This document shows, in pieces, positions 1-5,764 of a stretch of DNA of 6,195 nucleotides (position 1 is the stretch's first letter; every line of letters starts with the position of its first letter). Where the stretch lies: contig DJUJ01000118.1 in the NCBI GenBank assembly GCA_002438345.1, positions 1 through 6,195 of the forward strand, in the 5' to 3' direction. The notes beneath the pieces were generated by a model. It was not told the DNA's origin and ran no database searches. It worked only from the letters and a program-made list of their open reading frames with translations. The stretch comes from Paenibacillus sp. UBA6285 (GTDB lineage: Bacteria; Bacillota; Bacilli; Paenibacillales; Paenibacillaceae). A program made the translations under genes and the position numbers.

Positions 1-70
1 CATAATATGGTAATTATTTTATCCATTTTTCTCATGTCAGGTTTGATGCAAGGCTAGTGGTAATTAAGCT

Positions 71-300
71 AATTCTACGGGATTTATACCGTTCTTTCCC
101 CCTCTAGCGCCCAATTCTGCCATTTCTAAGGGATTTATACCGTTCTTTCCTCCTACAGCGTCCAGATTCACCATTTCTACGGGATTTATACCGTTCATTT
201 CCCCTCCAGCGCCCAATTCCGTCATTTCTACGGGATTTATACCGTTCATTTCCCCTCCAGCGCCCAATTCCGTCATTTCTACGGGATTTATACCGTTCTC
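71..300. repeat. 51-bp tandem repeat, about 4.5 copies
   Basis: The motif GGGATTTATACCGTTC begins at 79, 130, 181, 232 and 283, an exact 51-bp spacing each time. The third copy (181-231) and fourth copy (232-282) are identical over all 51 bases. The first two carry scattered substitutions. The fifth keeps only about the first 23 bases before diverging, and a partial end-of-unit precedes the first copy at 71-78. Because 51 is a multiple of three, stop-free frames run through the array on the minus strand as 17-residue repeats, but those reading frames lack ribosome sites and sit after the pit terminator. I read it as a non-coding intergenic minisatellite. The identical neighbours suggest recent slippage or unequal exchange. 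Confidence 0.93.
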
Positions 301-340
301 TCCCCAATAGAGGGAAGCGTCGAGCTCTGGAGCAACAGAA

Positions 341-394
341 TTCTTCCTTCCTTCCTTCCTTCCTTCTGTCTGTCCATCCGTTCGTCCATTCATC
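341..394. repeat. TTCC tetranucleotide microsatellite, decaying
   Basis: Five perfect TTCC units lie at 344-363. They are followed by TTC and then TGTC, TGTC, CATC, CGTT, CGTC, CATT and CATC in the same four-base phase up to about 394. The outer units look like point-mutated descendants of one longer tetranucleotide tract. The tract lies between the 51-bp repeats and the pit terminator, not in a gene or an evident promoter, so phase variation of an adjacent gene is not indicated. Confidence 0.8.
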
Positions 395-416
395 TCCCCC
401 ACCACCCACACAACAA

Positions 417-456
417 AAAAAGATGTCCGCAGCCATAGGCTAACTGACATCTTTTT
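417..456 (-). terminator. Rho-independent terminator of the ykaA-pit operon
   Basis: Bases 417-427 (AAAAAGATGTC) pair perfectly with 446-456 (GACATCTTTTT) over 11 bp, and a smaller AGCC/GGCT hairpin sits inside the loop (431-434 with 438-441). On the minus strand it starts 12 bases after the pit stop codon and ends in a run of seven T (complement of 415-421), as expected for an intrinsic terminator. The plus strand also ends in CTTTTTATTT, so it could act in both directions and serve a convergent gene beyond the left edge. Confidence 0.85.
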
Positions 457-467
457 ATTTAAGGGAT

Positions 468-1460
468 TTAAAAAATGATTTTGAAAATCAGACCTGCTAA
501 TACCGCACTGATTGGAATCGTGATAAACCACGTGATTACAATACGTCCAGCTACGCCCCATTTCACTGCAGAGAAGCGTTTCGCGGAGCCAACACCCAGG
601 ATCGCTGAAGTGATCGCATGCGTTGAGCTGACTGGCAAATGTAACAGCGTTGCGGTGAAAATAACAGAAGCCGCGGAAATATCGGCCGCGAAGCCGTTGA
701 TCGGTTCGATTTTGAAAATCTTCGTTCCCATGGTCTTGATAATCTTCCAGCCACCAATGGAGGTACCGAGCGCCATAGCCGTAGCTGCAGCCACTTTAAC
801 CCACAGTGGGATAAAATCCATATTCTCTTGGTGTCCCGAAGTTACGAGGGCAAAGGTAATGATCCCCATCGCCTTCTGCGCATCATTCGTACCATGAGTA
901 AACGATTGTAATGCTGCCGTCACAACCTGCATAGAGCGGAAGCCCTTGTTAACCGAGTGCGGACTGCGTTTTGCAAAAATCCATTTCAAGATCGTCATGA
1001 TAATATAACCGATAACAAATGCAATCAGTGGGGAGAAAATTAACCCCTCGACGATTTCAACGAAACCACTCCAGTTGATATAGGACGAACCTGCTCCAAC
1101 ATATACCGCACCAGCCATAGCACCGATCAGCGCGTGTGAGGAGGAGGAGGGAATCCCGAGCCACCAAGTGATCAAATTCCAAATAATCGAAGCAATCAGC
1201 GTTGCTATTATGATATCAAGACCGTTATCCAGTATGGTGGGGTCTGTGATACTTCCGCCGATTTTTTTGGCTACGCCCGTAAACATCAAAGCTCCGACAA
1301 AGTTCATCGTAGCTGCCATTATAATAGCTGTACGAGGTTTTAACGCACGTGTAGAGACAGCGGTAGCAATTGCGTTGGCTGTATCATGGAATCCATTAAT
1401 AAAGTCGAATGCAAGTGCGAGAAATATAACTATTCCAAGAATCCATATCGATGTTTCCAT
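468..1460 (-). CDS. pit: PiT-family low-affinity inorganic phosphate transporter
   Basis: This is a multi-pass membrane permease that imports inorganic phosphate (as metal-phosphate or with a cation) using the ion gradient. The 330 residues match the usual size of Bacillus-type Pit proteins. The family's inverted duplication is visible. The first half has GFHDTANAIAT at residues 23-33 and IPSSSSHA at 103-110; the second half has SFTHGTNDAQ at 186-195 and LPVSSTHA at 275-282. The rest is mostly long hydrophobic helices with a charged central loop near 160-175. The start ATG lies 13 bases after the stop of the upstream YkaA-like gene. Its ribosome site AAGGGG overlaps that stop codon, which points to translational coupling in a two-gene operon. 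A strong terminator follows. Sulfate permeases of the same superfamily are the only real alternative, and the YkaA-like partner favours phosphate. Confidence 0.96.
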   Translation of the reverse strand: METSIWILGIVIFLALAFDFINGFHDTANAIATAVSTRALKPRTAIIMAATMNFVGALMFTGVAKKIGGSITDPTILDNGLDIIIATLIASIIWNLITWWLGIPSSSSHALIGAMAGAVYVGAGSSYINWSGFVEIVEGLIFSPLIAFVIGYIIMTILKWIFAKRSPHSVNKGFRSMQVVTAALQSFTHGTNDAQKAMGIITFALVTSGHQENMDFIPLWVKVAAATAMALGTSIGGWKIIKTMGTKIFKIEPINGFAADISAASVIFTATLLHLPVSSTHAITSAILGVGSAKRFSAVKWGVAGRIVITWFITIPISAVLAGLIFKIIF

Positions 1461-1473
1461 ATTCTAGTGCCCC

Positions 1474-2091
1474 TTATGAGTTGCGCATGATGATCGATTC
1501 CAGCATGTTGGCTACATCTTCACATTTATCTGTAGTAGTCTCGAGCCGCTCATATAATTCTTTACGCTTAATCAGCTCAATCGGGTCTTTAACGGTTTCA
1601 AACAAAGCTTTAGTACAAATACGAAGTACTTCGTCCCCTTGATTCTCAAGGTCATTCAGACGGATCGTATATTCACGAATCGCCAGCAACTTCTTCTGGG
1701 AGAGCAAATGAACCGCCTTTTGGATTTCATAGGCACTCTGACGAAGAATTTCGGCGAATTGTACAATGTATTCATCCGGGTCCAGCAGGTTGTACATATA
1801 GAAACGTGAGGCAGATGCCTCCAAGCCATCAATGACATCATCCATGCTTGTAATCAAGTCCATAATGTCGTCACGTTCAAGTGGCGTAATGAACGTCTTG
1901 TTCAATTCCTTAATTACGGTGTGCGTGTAGGTATCACATTGGGATTCGTACTTCTTCATCTCTGCAGCGAAATTATCGACATTATTCCGGAGATCAGTGA
2001 TATTTTGAGCAAAATAATCTGCAGCTTGGACAATCGTATCCGCCATATTTTCTAGCGTCTCAAAGAATATGTCCTTTTTTCTCAACTTCAT
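1474..2091 (-). CDS. ykaA: DUF47 (PhoU-like) Pit accessory protein, YkaA type
   Basis: This is a cytoplasmic helical protein of the DUF47/PhoU-related family, usually encoded just upstream of pit and thought to modulate the transporter. The 205 residues are a full-length match in size. The family signature TFITPLERDDIMDLITSMDD lies at residues 66-85, and a second acidic helix pair with KRKELYERLETTTDKCEDVAN lies at 175-195. In PhoU-like folds such E/D-rich repeats bind metal clusters. There is no signal peptide or membrane segment. The ATG at 2089-2091 follows an AAAGGGG ribosome site about 10 bases upstream. The stop TAA overlaps the pit ribosome site. The leader carries candidate PhoP-type repeats, so phosphate control is plausible. 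The exact biochemical role of the family is not firmly known. Confidence 0.95.
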   Translation of the reverse strand: MKLRKKDIFFETLENMADTIVQAADYFAQNITDLRNNVDNFAAEMKKYESQCDTYTHTVIKELNKTFITPLERDDIMDLITSMDDVIDGLEASASRFYMYNLLDPDEYIVQFAEILRQSAYEIQKAVHLLSQKKLLAIREYTIRLNDLENQGDEVLRICTKALFETVKDPIELIKRKELYERLETTTDKCEDVANMLESIIMRNS

Positions 2092-2112
2092 TGTTTTAAA
2101 CCCCTTTACATA

Positions 2113-2118
2113 ATATTA
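2113..2118 (-). promoter_or_regulatory. Possible extended -10 of the ykaA-pit promoter
   Basis: On the minus strand TGG precedes TAATAT, giving a TGn-extended -10 that matches the TATAAT consensus at four of six positions. It lies about 22 bases before the YkaA-like start codon and 23 bases downstream of the candidate PhoP repeats. No good -35 hexamer is present at the matching distance, which would fit an activated promoter, but this remains a weak call. Confidence 0.3.
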
Positions 2119-2141
2119 CCATGAGTACAGAGCCACCCATA

Positions 2142-2178
2142 TGTAAAAAGCATGAAAATGAATGACAACCCTTGTTAT
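2142..2178 (-). promoter_or_regulatory. Candidate PhoP (Pho box) direct repeats
   Basis: Read on the minus strand, four TTAACA-like hexamers follow each other: ATAACA (2173-2178), TTGTCA (2163-2168), TTTTCA (2153-2158) and TTTACA (2142-2147). The gaps are 4, 4 and 5 bases, so the repeat period is 10 to 11, about one helical turn. Known Bacillus PhoP boxes are direct repeats of TT(A/T/C)ACA spaced by about five bases on one face of the DNA. The position upstream of a phosphate transporter operon makes the match more credible. Each repeat matches TTAACA at four or five of six positions, so the sequence alone does not prove binding. Confidence 0.4.
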
Positions 2179-2293
2179 CTTAACATATCCGTAGAAGGTA
2201 TAGAAGCTATAGAAATGAACTTTTTCACACTCTATTAACACTTACCCTTAATTCCGAACACAAATCTGCATATGACTGGATATTCCGACTTTC

Positions 2294-3394
2294 TTAGGTT
2301 GCACTATCTACCCCGCCGTATACCACATGACTGCTAAATGAAGGTGCATTAGGGACGACCAAAATATGGGTGATTCCTGGATACATCAGCGCCTCTTTGC
2401 CATCCTCTTTTACAAACCGGATCACATCATCTGGCTCACGCGACCATCTACCCTTCGTGACCTGTCCCCGCTGAAAGAGTAGCGCTTCCCCGCCAAGCTC
2501 CACATCAACCTGAATTCTTCCAACATCATCAAGCACTTTATGATCGGCTCCCATCACCATCACATTTGCCGCTTCTACTGGCTTATCGTTATTCAGATCC
2601 AAATGCGGCTTGCCATTCACATAACGCTGATAGGTCTGGTGCTGAGTATCGTATTTATAGTCAATTTTATAACTTTTAAGTAAGAAGTTTACGCTAAATT
2701 TAGCGGCTTGCACTCCGCCTGTTGGTATGTAATTTGGATTGTTAAAAAGATACCCCGGCACCTTCACACTTTTCGCAAACCCGAGCTTCTCGGCACCTTC
2801 CCGCAGCTTTGCTGCATTACTATAGAGATTATGGGGAGCTTTACGTGCTTTGTCCCGCCAGAAATAGGCTCCGGCACGACCGATCTCGTCCATATCTGCT
2901 TTTTTCTCTTTTTGCAAAATCGCATAAGCCGCCGGACTCCCTCCGGCATGCACTGTCACACCACCGTAGCTCTCGCCAATATCCAGCAGATAGGGGCGGA
3001 TACTGCGAATAGGTCCGATTTTGACCACTCCAGTATGGCTCTGAAAAATACCAATCAACCGCGTGATGCCACCTTCAGCAAGGATCTCATACAAAATATC
3101 CGCTTCACTTACCCCCGACTGTGGCCGGGCAGCTGGAGCATTATTAATCATAACGGCCAAGGGGCGTGGGAGACTGTCTTTAGAAACCGGAAGACCTGTC
3201 AATCCAGATACGAGCTCAGCAGATGGATCTGTAGTAGGCGATGGTTGAATCGTTTCAATAGGCGCAGGATCTGCGGTGGGTTGCTGTGTCGGGGCGATTT
3301 CATTATTGGCACTCTGTGTTCCGCAAGCGGAGAGCAATAAGGTAGTCAGTACAATGGCAGATAGCAGACAGGAAGAAGAGCAATTTACTTTCAT
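2294..3394 (-). CDS. DUF3048 lipoprotein (YerB family)
   Basis: This is a 366-residue exported lipoprotein of unknown function, related to YerB of Bacillus. An N-terminal hydrophobic signal (residues 10-23) ends in the lipobox LSAC, so Cys24 would be lipidated and anchor the protein to the outer face of the membrane. A Pro/Thr-rich linker (about 30-60) leads to the first DUF3048 domain, with PLAVMINNAPAARPQSGVSE at 78-97 and GPIRSIRPY at 127-135. The second domain fills roughly residues 230-350 and ends with the LVVPNAPSF strand. The reading frame is open to 3466, but the ATG at 3392-3394 is preferred because an AGGAGG lies 12 bases upstream and the signal peptide begins there. It has its own leader after a terminator, so it is probably a separate transcription unit, though no clear terminator separates it from ykaA downstream. 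Confidence 0.93.
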   Translation of the reverse strand: MKVNCSSSCLLSAIVLTTLLLSACGTQSANNEIAPTQQPTADPAPIETIQPSPTTDPSAELVSGLTGLPVSKDSLPRPLAVMINNAPAARPQSGVSEADILYEILAEGGITRLIGIFQSHTGVVKIGPIRSIRPYLLDIGESYGGVTVHAGGSPAAYAILQKEKKADMDEIGRAGAYFWRDKARKAPHNLYSNAAKLREGAEKLGFAKSVKVPGYLFNNPNYIPTGGVQAAKFSVNFLLKSYKIDYKYDTQHQTYQRYVNGKPHLDLNNDKPVEAANVMVMGADHKVLDDVGRIQVDVELGGEALLFQRGQVTKGRWSREPDDVIRFVKEDGKEALMYPGITHILVVPNAPSFSSHVVYGGVDSAT

Positions 3395-3406
3395 AAGCTT
3401 GTAGTT

Positions 3407-3412
3407 CCTCCT
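3407..3412 (-). promoter_or_regulatory. Ribosome binding site that sets the DUF3048 start
   Basis: A perfect AGGAGG on the minus strand lies 12 bases before the ATG at 3392-3394. It falls inside the longer open frame that reaches 3466, and so argues that the 24 extra residues (basic, no signal-peptide character) are not translated. Confidence 0.85.
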
Positions 3413-3502
3413 AAACGTTTTATGTATCTTAACTGGTTTCTTCCATTTAATCACAGCCAGTCCCATTTGTCTTGATCAGCTTGTCCCTCTTTGCATTAAA
3501 AA

Positions 3503-3528
3503 GGGTGCAGCCGATCTCGGCTGCACCC
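3503..3528 (-). terminator. Rho-independent terminator after the dioxygenase gene
   Basis: An 11-bp perfect GC-rich stem joins GGGTGCAGCCG (3503-3513) and CGGCTGCACCC (3518-3528) around an ATCT loop. On the minus strand it is followed at once by TTTTTAA, and it lies 18 bases beyond the dioxygenase stop. This is the strongest terminator in the window. It separates the hydrolase-dioxygenase unit from the lipoprotein gene. The plus strand has no T-run after the stem. Confidence 0.93.
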
Positions 3529-3546
3529 TGCATGTATCTTATCCAT

Positions 3547-4323
3547 TTAGTCTAGCTTCCAGCAATTGAGGCTTAATGTCCCGTATTGGTACTCTTGAAA
3601 TTTCCGTTCTGCTTTCCTGCTGCCATCCGCTGTTCCCATCGCATAAAAGAGAGGTGCAAAATGCTCTCTTCCGTAAGATGGAACCGCATCTCGTACATGC
3701 GGAGCTTTTTTCTCATAAGCAAACAGTGAAGGCAAATCCCAGGATTCTAAACCCTTGGCAATCCACGCATCGAATTCAAGCGCCCACTCTTCAGGCTGAT
3801 CACTTTCATTAAGCATCCGCAAATTGTGAACAAGTCCACCGCTTCCTATCAGCAGTATGCCTTCGTCACGCAGAGGGGCTAGCATCCGCCCGATATTGTA
3901 CTGCTCCTTGGGAGAACGCAGCGAATCGACGGATAAAGCGACTACTGGAATATCGGCTTGCGGAAACATTTTTTTCAGTATCACCCAGACTCCATGATCG
4001 AGTCCTCGCCCCAGAACGGGCTGATGTGAAAGATTATTACCCTTGAAGAGCTCAGAAATCCGCCTGGTGAGAGCCGGATCGCCCGGGGCTGGATAGGTCA
4101 GCGTGTACATTTCTTCAGGGAATCCGTAGAAGTCGTGTTGAGTCTCATGCTGCTCGTCAATGGTGAGTAGCTGTTCGGGGCTATCCCAGTGCGCTGAGAA
4201 TACCACTATCCCCCGTGGCGTCTCTAGTTCTTGACCAAGTCGCTCTAGAAAACGGGTATACTCGTTATCCTCCAGTGCGAGGAGCGGAGAACCGTGCGCG
4301 ATAAAAAATGACGGTAATTTCAT
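3547..4323 (-). CDS. ygiD: Class III extradiol dioxygenase, YgiD/4,5-DOPA type
   Basis: This is a LigB-superfamily, cytoplasmic ring-cleavage enzyme that opens catechol-type rings with O2. E. coli YgiD and plant DODA cleave L-DOPA at the 4,5 bond. The 258 residues match the family length. Conserved blocks are IAHGSP (8-13), FSAHWDSP (42-49), HDFYGFP (63-69), GLDHGVW (107-113), GSGGLVHNL (160-168) and the late GREHFAPLFYAMG (218-230). By alignment with YgiD, His10, His45 and His221 should bind the metal and His166 should be the catalytic acid/base, so all key residues are present. The ATG at 4321-4323 follows GGAGG by 10 bases. It lies 85 bases after the hydrolase gene with no terminator between them, so the two are probably co-transcribed. 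The physiological substrate is unknown and need not be DOPA. Confidence 0.94.
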   Translation of the reverse strand: MKLPSFFIAHGSPLLALEDNEYTRFLERLGQELETPRGIVVFSAHWDSPEQLLTIDEQHETQHDFYGFPEEMYTLTYPAPGDPALTRRISELFKGNNLSHQPVLGRGLDHGVWVILKKMFPQADIPVVALSVDSLRSPKEQYNIGRMLAPLRDEGILLIGSGGLVHNLRMLNESDQPEEWALEFDAWIAKGLESWDLPSLFAYEKKAPHVRDAVPSYGREHFAPLFYAMGTADGSRKAERKFQEYQYGTLSLNCWKLD

Positions 4324-4325
4324 AG

Positions 4326-4362
4326 GATGCCAACCTCCATAACCCAGTATATGGTGTGCATC
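4326..4362 (-). promoter_or_regulatory. Possible hairpin over the ygiD ribosome site
   Basis: GATGC (4326-4330) can pair with GCATC (4358-4362), and inside it CCAT (4337-4340) with ATGG (4351-4354). In the minus-strand mRNA the ribosome site GGAGG (complement of 4334-4338) lies partly in the inner stem, two bases after which the outer stem reaches almost to the ATG. The stems are short and separated by an uneven internal loop, so a control role is only a possibility. Confidence 0.25.
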
Positions 4363-4408
4363 TTTATTTTACCGCTTATTTCAAGTTATTGCGAGTAAAG
4401 ACCATCAC

Positions 4409-5239
4409 CTATATCATCCAATTTTGCCACTCTGTCTGCACATGCTCCTGCTCGTTCATCCAGTCTCTTGTCCGCTTAAGCAGTTGCTGCTGTGCTGGCC
4501 CAGAAGAAAAGGTATGATCGCCTTGAAAAATGATCTCTTTATCGCAACGCCCCTCAGGGCGCGTCCAGAATAATTTTTGATAAAGAAAAGCGTAATCCAC
4601 AGGGATGACATCGTCAGACGTACCATGAATTACGAGTACATCACCGCTGAATTTGCTAGCCTCTTGGAAGGGCTGGAAGGCTGCCAAAGAATTGAAATAC
4701 ACCGGCGTGAAGGAGTAGCCCACGTAATCTGCTGATCCATTTTTCACCGATCGATCATACGCATCCCGTCCTACGATCTTCACAATATCATTGAAGGGGT
4801 ATCCCACGGAGGCCCAGAGCACGAGATTCTTTACGCGACGGTCACGAATACTTGTCAGTAGCGCAACCGCGCCACCCAGGCTGTGGCCAATGAGCGTCAC
4901 ACGCTGTGGATCCACATCAGCAGAGCTAATTCCGTAATCGAGCACAGCTCTAGTCTGGGCGATCATCGACTCCATATCCTCACCGCCGTAATTACCACTG
5001 CTCTCGCCGCAGCCCGCATAATCAAAACGAATGACCATATACCCGTCTTGCGCCAGCTCACGCGCGGCTTTGACAAAGATACGATCAGTTCCAATCCGGT
5101 TACCGACAAACCCATGGCAGATTACAGCTAATGGCAATCTGTCCTTGCAACGTGTGGAAGTTCCCTTCTCTTTAATCGGATAATGGATGCTCGCTGTCAA
5201 TTCTTCGCCGTTATGCCGAATTACAATATTCCGTTCCAT
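4409..5239 (-). CDS. Alpha/beta hydrolase, serine esterase-like
   Basis: This is a 276-residue alpha/beta-hydrolase without a signal peptide, so it should be a cytoplasmic esterase or peptidase-like hydrolase. The fold's landmarks are in order: the oxyanion region AVICHGFVGNRIG (38-50), the strand RFDYAGCGESSG (71-82), the nucleophile elbow LIGHSLGG with Ser120 (117-123), VIHGTSDDVIP with the acid Asp209 (203-213), and FQGDHTFSS with His242 (238-246). A cap insert fills roughly 145-190. The GxGxSxG strand and GDHTFS block resemble cinnamoyl/feruloyl-esterase-like hydrolases such as LJ0536 and Est1E, but acylaminoacyl-peptidase-like and other carboxylesterases share them, so the substrate is open. 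The ATG at 5237-5239 has AGGAGG 8 bases upstream and a consensus promoter beyond. It leads an apparent two-gene unit with the dioxygenase. Confidence 0.92.
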   Translation of the reverse strand: MERNIVIRHNGEELTASIHYPIKEKGTSTRCKDRLPLAVICHGFVGNRIGTDRIFVKAARELAQDGYMVIRFDYAGCGESSGNYGGEDMESMIAQTRAVLDYGISSADVDPQRVTLIGHSLGGAVALLTSIRDRRVKNLVLWASVGYPFNDIVKIVGRDAYDRSVKNGSADYVGYSFTPVYFNSLAAFQPFQEASKFSGDVLVIHGTSDDVIPVDYAFLYQKLFWTRPEGRCDKEIIFQGDHTFSSGPAQQQLLKRTRDWMNEQEHVQTEWQNWMI

Positions 5240-5303
5240 TGTAGTAACCTCCTATATTTAAAATTTATTTTAATTTATTAGAATTCCGATTAACTTAGTG
5301 TGA

Positions 5304-5342
5304 ATTATATTCTTATTATAAGGTTTTCGTTCTTATTGTCAA
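5304..5342 (-). promoter_or_regulatory. Sigma-A promoter of the hydrolase-dioxygenase unit
   Basis: On the minus strand a perfect -35 TTGACA (complement of 5337-5342) is followed after 16 bases by a perfect -10 TATAAT (5315-5320). A second TATAAT lies a few bases further on (5304-5309) but is too far from the -35 to pair with it. The predicted transcript starts near 5308, giving an AT-rich leader of about 70 bases before the hydrolase ATG. This looks like a strong housekeeping promoter. No clear operator is seen. Confidence 0.85.
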
Positions 5343-5365
5343 CAGAAAAGGGACAGTAGAACGTC

Positions 5366-5402
5366 AAACAGCCAGTCTCCAAATTACGAAGGCTGGCTGT
5401 TT
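5366..5402 (-). terminator. Hairpin terminator after the small acidic gene
   Basis: AAACAGCCAG (5366-5375) pairs with CTGGCTGTTT (5393-5402), and up to three more pairs extend the stem inward to an 11-base loop. It lies 33 bases past the stop of the small gene at 5436-5639 and just before the next promoter, the right place for an intrinsic terminator. The minus-strand T-run after the stem is short (TTTGACG). The plus-strand side has TTTTT, so it may act in either direction, but no plus-strand gene leads into it. Confidence 0.7.
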
Positions 5403-5435
5403 TTCAAACTCATGATGAGCTTCCAGGGTCGTCAA

Positions 5436-5639
5436 TCAATCGTAGCTGTCGTTAAACAACCCATGGGTTTCTTGACTGCCTTCCCAATCGTTAAGCACAC
5501 CCTCTGCTCCAGCTTCTTCCGTAGAATCCCACATGCTGAATCCATCGGAGCCGCCCCAATCCCCCATTGAATTATTGGGCTTAGGCTCGAAACCGTTGCC
5601 CATGAATCTTCCCTGTTCTTTCTTGTTCTCATGTTCCAT
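5436..5639 (-). CDS. Small acidic hypothetical protein (67 residues)
   Basis: I do not recognise this protein. It has 67 residues, no signal peptide and no hydrophobic segment, with 15 Asp/Glu against 4 Lys/Arg and many Gly, Asn and Ser. It is probably soluble and largely disordered. Three Trp next to acidic residues recur at a rough spacing: GDWGG (26-30), MWDS (36-39) and NDWEG (50-54). The ATG at 5637-5639 is chosen because GGGAG lies 4 bases upstream (and AAAGG further out). A TTG at 5675 in the same frame would add 12 residues but lacks a ribosome site. A competing frame (5432-5650) starts with TTG, has no ribosome site and looks less protein-like. A hairpin terminator follows. It is transcribed divergently from the gene at 5823. 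Confidence 0.65.
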   Translation of the reverse strand: MEHENKKEQGRFMGNGFEPKPNNSMGDWGGSDGFSMWDSTEEAGAEGVLNDWEGSQETHGLFNDSYD

Positions 5640-5764
5640 AAAGCTCCCAACCTTTCCCAAAGCTATATTGATCAAGCAACAACATTATCAGTGTTCACTC
5701 TTATAAAAGGATTATGCATAGGAAAATAGAAATGCTTGTCCTTGCGCAGACCTGTCAGGCAAAC

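Larger units (their letters stand above)
1..467. other. Intergenic region with repeats, no supported gene
   Basis: No gene is supported in this stretch. It holds a 51-bp tandem repeat, a decaying TTCC microsatellite and the terminator of the pit operon, each listed separately. The first 57 bases read openly on the plus strand as a hydrophobic tail ending in a TAG at 55-57, which might be the last residues of a convergent membrane protein. The same bases on the minus strand could begin a peptide MRKMDKIITIL from an ATG at 33-35, but no Shine-Dalgarno sequence precedes it. Too little sequence is present to choose between these or to exclude both. Confidence 0.7.

Noticed and set aside
1..57. 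Hydrophobic plus-strand tail ending in TAG, or the start of a minus-strand gene at 35
   Set aside because: Fewer than 20 codons are visible in either direction and no ribosome site supports the minus-strand start; sequence to the left is needed to decide.
71..300. CRISPR-like array
   Set aside because: The 51-bp unit repeats head to tail without unique spacers, with two whole units identical, so it is a tandem repeat and not a repeat-spacer array.
104..436. Minus-strand open frame of 110 residues through the same repeats
   Set aside because: It starts inside the terminator loop without a ribosome site; the Arg/Gly-rich repeats are the same DNA read in another frame.
64..561. Minus-strand open frame of 165 residues with repeating NGINPVEM units
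   Set aside because: It overlaps the end of pit by 94 bases in another frame, has no ribosome site, crosses the pit terminator and owes its length to the 51-bp repeat, whose period is a multiple of three.
475..897. Plus-strand open frame of 140 residues opposite pit (and a similar one at 1168-1467)
   Set aside because: They are antisense shadows of a transporter gene whose family motifs are clear; they have no ribosome site of their own.
2708..3340. Plus-strand open frame of 210 residues opposite the DUF3048 gene
   Set aside because: It lies wholly antisense to a well-supported lipoprotein gene, and its translation is Cys/Arg/Trp-rich with no recognisable domain.
3395..3466. 24-residue N-terminal extension of the DUF3048 protein
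   Set aside because: The lipoprotein signal peptide and an AGGAGG site both indicate the ATG at 3392-3394; the extension would bury the signal peptide.
5432..5650. Competing 72-residue minus-strand frame over the small acidic gene
   Set aside because: It needs a TTG start with no ribosome site, whereas the chosen frame has an ATG with GGGAG 4 bases upstream.
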